DNA of 59,606 nucleotides, taken from positions 1-59,606 of the forward strand of contig NZ_NPBY01000001.1 in NCBI RefSeq assembly GCF_002272015.1. Reading direction: 5' to 3'. Both the position numbers and the translations under genes were made by a program. Positions 57,691 to 59,606 of this stretch are shown here, one piece after another. Source of the DNA: Paenibacillus campinasensis. Its GTDB lineage: Bacteria > Bacillota > Bacilli > Paenibacillales > Paenibacillaceae. Numbering within the stretch: position 1 is the first letter of the stretch; every line of letters starts with the position of its first letter. Under the pieces are notes generated by a model that worked only from the letters and a program-made list of their open reading frames with translations, was not told the origin of the DNA and did not search any database.

Positions 57691-59379
57691 TTAGATTTTC
57701 AATACGCCGCCGGAGCTGGCGTTAGTGACAAGCTTGGAATAGCGGGCGAGATAGCCTGTTTTTACTTTCGGCTGGAACTCGACCCACTTGCTGCGGCGAC
57801 GCTCCATCTCTTCATCGCTTACGCCCAGCAGCTGAATGACACGATTGTTCAGATCAAGCTCGATGATGTCACCGTCTTCTACGAAGGCAAGCGGTCCGCC
57901 TTCCGCAGCTTCAGGGGAAATATGCCCAATGCTGATCCCGCGGGAAGCTCCTGAGAAGCGGCCGTCTGTGATCAGGCCGACTTTGGCGCCGAGACCCATA
58001 CCTGCAATCTGGGAAGTTGGGGCCAGCATTTCCGGCATGCCGGGGCCGCCCTTAGGGCCTTCATAGCGGATGACCACCACATGGCCTTCCTTGACTTTGC
58101 CGTTCGCGATGCCTTCCAGCGCTTCGTCCTGGGAGTTGAAGCAGATGGCCGGACCTTTATGGTATCCGCCAACCGACGGATCAACAGCGCCGACCTTGAT
58201 GATGGAGCCTTCGGGCGCCAGGTTGCCGTATAGGACAGCGAGGCCGCCTTTCTCCGAATAGGGCTGATCGATCGGATGAATAACGTTGGTATCCTGGATC
58301 TCGCAGCCGGTCACGTTCTCGGCCAGCGTCTTGCCTGTTACCGTAATGCAATCGCCATGCAGCGCACCCGGCTTCTTCAGCAGCTCGTTCAGAACGGCGC
58401 TGACACCGCCGGCGATGTGCACATCCTCAATGAAATAATCCGAGGCGGGTGCCAGTTTGGAGATGTGAGGCACGCGGTCAGCTACTTCATTGATTCGCTC
58501 CAGCGGATAGTCGAGTCCGGCTTCATGTGCGAGTGCAAGCGTATGAAGCACCGTGTTGGTCGATCCGCCCATAGCCATATCGAGCGCAAATGCATTGTCG
58601 ATCGCTTCAATCGTCACGATGTCGCGCGGCTTCAGATCCATCTTCACGAGCTCCATCAGCTGGCGAGCCGATTGCTTCACAAATTCCTTGCGTTCTTCGG
58701 CTACTGCGAGAATGGTACCGTTGCCTGGCAAAGCCAGACCGAGCGCTTCCGCGAGGCAGTTCATCGAGTTGGCGGTGAACATGCCGGAGCAGGAGCCGCA
58801 TGTTGGACAGCCGAACTGCTCTAGCTCGAGCAAATCATCATCGCTGATCTTGCCGACCTGATGGGCACCTACGCCCTCGAATACGGAAGTGAGGGAAAGG
58901 CGGCGTCCTTTGCTGTCCACGCCTGCTTTCATCGGACCGCCGCTGACAAAGATGGTCGGAATGTTGACCCGCAGCGCACCCATCAGCATGCCCGGTGTAA
59001 TTTTGTCACAGTTCGGGATGCAGACCATGCCGTCGAACCAGTGAGCCGATACGACGGTTTCCAGGGAATCCGCAATGATCTCGCGGCTTGGCAGCGAGTA
59101 GCGCATGCCGATATGCCCCATTGCGATGCCGTCATCAACGCCGATGGTATTGAACTCGAAAGGCACGCCGCCGGCTTCGCGGATCGCTTCCTTCACCAAT
59201 TTGCCGAATTCCTGCAAATGCACATGGCCCGGCACAATATCGATATAAGAGTTGCAGACGGCGATGAACGGCTTGCCGAAGTCCTCTTCCTTAACCCCGG
59301 CTGCACGCAGAAGACTGCGGTGCGGCGCACGGTCAAAACCTTTTTTGATCATGTCTGAACGCATTTTTTTTGCTGTCAT
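57691..59379 (-). CDS. ilvD: IlvD, dihydroxy-acid dehydratase
   Basis: IlvD dehydrates dihydroxy-acids to the 2-keto acids that lead to valine, isoleucine and pantothenate. The 562-aa protein has the N-terminal [17 protein letters not shown], cluster cysteines in [11 protein letters not shown] and [19 protein letters not shown], and [23 protein letters not shown] 59379 is 12 nt after GGGGGGAG. A plausible promoter lies 108-136 bp upstream. It is alone here, not in an ilv-leu operon, and no T-box or CodY-type motif was clear upstream. Confidence 0.97.
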   Translation of the reverse strand: MTAKKMRSDMIKKGFDRAPHRSLLRAAGVKEEDFGKPFIAVCNSYIDIVPGHVHLQEFGKLVKEAIREAGGVPFEFNTIGVDDGIAMGHIGMRYSLPSREIIADSLETVVSAHWFDGMVCIPNCDKITPGMLMGALRVNIPTIFVSGGPMKAGVDSKGRRLSLTSVFEGVGAHQVGKISDDDLLELEQFGCPTCGSCSGMFTANSMNCLAEALGLALPGNGTILAVAEERKEFVKQSARQLMELVKMDLKPRDIVTIEAIDNAFALDMAMGGSTNTVLHTLALAHEAGLDYPLERINEVADRVPHISKLAPASDYFIEDVHIAGGVSAVLNELLKKPGALHGDCITVTGKTLAENVTGCEIQDTNVIHPIDQPYSEKGGLAVLYGNLAPEGSIIKVGAVDPSVGGYHKGPAICFNSQDEALEGIANGKVKEGHVVVIRYEGPKGGPGMPEMLAPTSQIAGMGLGAKVGLITDGRFSGASRGISIGHISPEAAEGGPLAFVEDGDIIELDLNNRVIQLLGVSDEEMERRRSKWVEFQPKVKTGYLARYSKLVTNASSGGVLKI

Positions 59380-59486
59380 GATGTCAGTTCTCCCCCCAGA
59401 TCATTCTAATATTACCGCGCTTTAGTGCGGTTATCCGACAAAGCAATCGGGTACCTGTGAACAAGTACACGATTCGGTTTTAAATG

Positions 59487-59515
59487 AGTCTATCACAAAA
59501 AGGGAGGTTTTTCTA
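59487..59515 (-). promoter_or_regulatory. Possible sigma-A promoter of ilvD
   Basis: On the minus strand, TAGAAA (59515-59510) and TAGACT (59492-59487) each match consensus at 4 of 6 bases and are 17 bp apart. The leader would be about 100 nt and includes a CCGC/GCGG hairpin. Confidence 0.45.
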
Positions 59516-59546
59516 CCAGGTGTTCATAGGGAAGAGGGGGAGTTTT

Positions 59547-59597
59547 ATGGTAAACATGAAGAAGCCTGCTCCGGTTGCGAAAGAGCAGCAGGCTTGA
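59547..59597 (+). CDS. Possible 16-aa peptide overlapping a hairpin
   Basis: ATG 59547 follows AAGAGGGGGAG and opens a 16-codon frame, MVNMKKPAPVAKEQQA. The same bases form an inverted repeat, AAGCCTGCT/AGCAGGCTT. It could be a tiny gene, or the hairpin may be a terminator for a gene beyond the window edge; the T run is weak in both directions. Confidence 0.25.
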   Translation: MVNMKKPAPVAKEQQA

Positions 59598-59606
59598 AGG
59601 GATGGG

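Overview
The window is chromosomal core sequence from an endospore-forming, low-to-mid GC Gram-positive of the order Bacillales, most likely Paenibacillus or a close relative. This rests on gene content and order. The succession bofC - ruv genes - queA - tgt - yajC - (TIGR04086) - (DUF421) - spoVB - comN - secD/F - recJ - apt - relA - dtd - hisS - aspS - tcdA - rarA - cymR - cysteine desulfurase - alaS - UPF0297 - ruvX - DUF1292 - mltG - U32 pair - class B PBP follows the Bacillus subtilis yrb/yrv/yrr region. Departures fit Paenibacillaceae: ruvC is present, secD and secF are separate genes, and several genes are inserted or inverted. GTG/TTG starts, strong AGGAGG-type ribosome binding sites, T-box leaders and sporulation genes agree. 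I see no phage, insertion sequence, CRISPR array or horizontally acquired island.

Layout. 1-8.1 kb: tRNA-Pro, bofC, ruvCAB, a large SpoIID/LytB-domain protein, and queA-tgt-yajC (queuosine tRNA modification and Sec accessory). 8.1-12.1 kb: a minus-strand PAP2-type enzyme and TIGR04086 protein, a plus-strand DUF421 protein, and minus-strand spoVB. 12.3-19 kb: comN, secD-secF, an unusual CDF-family protein, recJ, apt. 19-25 kb: uraA (minus), relA, dtd, a DJ-1/PfpI protein and a small unknown protein. 25-29.4 kb: an aminoacyl-tRNA synthetase operon (hisS-aspS) behind a T-box leader, then tcdA. 29.6-37.2 kb: helD, rarA, a PCYCGC-motif lipoprotein, and the anaerobic ribonucleotide reductase pair nrdDG behind two NrdR-like boxes. 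37.3-42.4 kb: mnmA (minus), cymR and a cysteine desulfurase (sulfur supply and tRNA thiolation), a PRC-barrel protein, a zinc-ribbon protein and an AI-2E-family permease. 42.4-50.4 kb: T-box-controlled alaS, the UPF0297/ruvX/DUF1292 cluster, mltG and two U32 proteins. 50.6-59.6 kb: a chemoreceptor, a class B PBP, a YtvI-type permease, a polysaccharide deacetylase and ilvD.

Functionally the window joins DNA recombination and repair (RuvCAB, RuvX, RecJ, RarA), tRNA modification and charging (QueA, Tgt, TcdA, MnmA, U32 pair, Dtd, HisS, AspS, AlaS), stress signalling (RelA), protein export (SecD, SecF, YajC) and envelope or spore construction (BofC, SpoIID-like, SpoVB, MltG, PBP, deacetylase).

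The most notable non-coding signal is at 24941-25061. Four direct 7-mers at exact 11-bp spacing sit 10 bp upstream of a perfect TATAAT, like a Pho box that replaces a -35. The promoter would make only about 60 nt before an intrinsic terminator. The predicted RNA starts with an unpaired CCCCCUUUUU tract, a typical seed of Gram-positive regulatory RNAs. I propose it as a candidate undescribed, possibly phosphate-regulated small RNA. Other points of interest are a structured leader before a CDF protein lacking canonical metal ligands, domain insertions in the SpoIID-like protein, and paired operators upstream of nrdDG and between mnmA and cymR.
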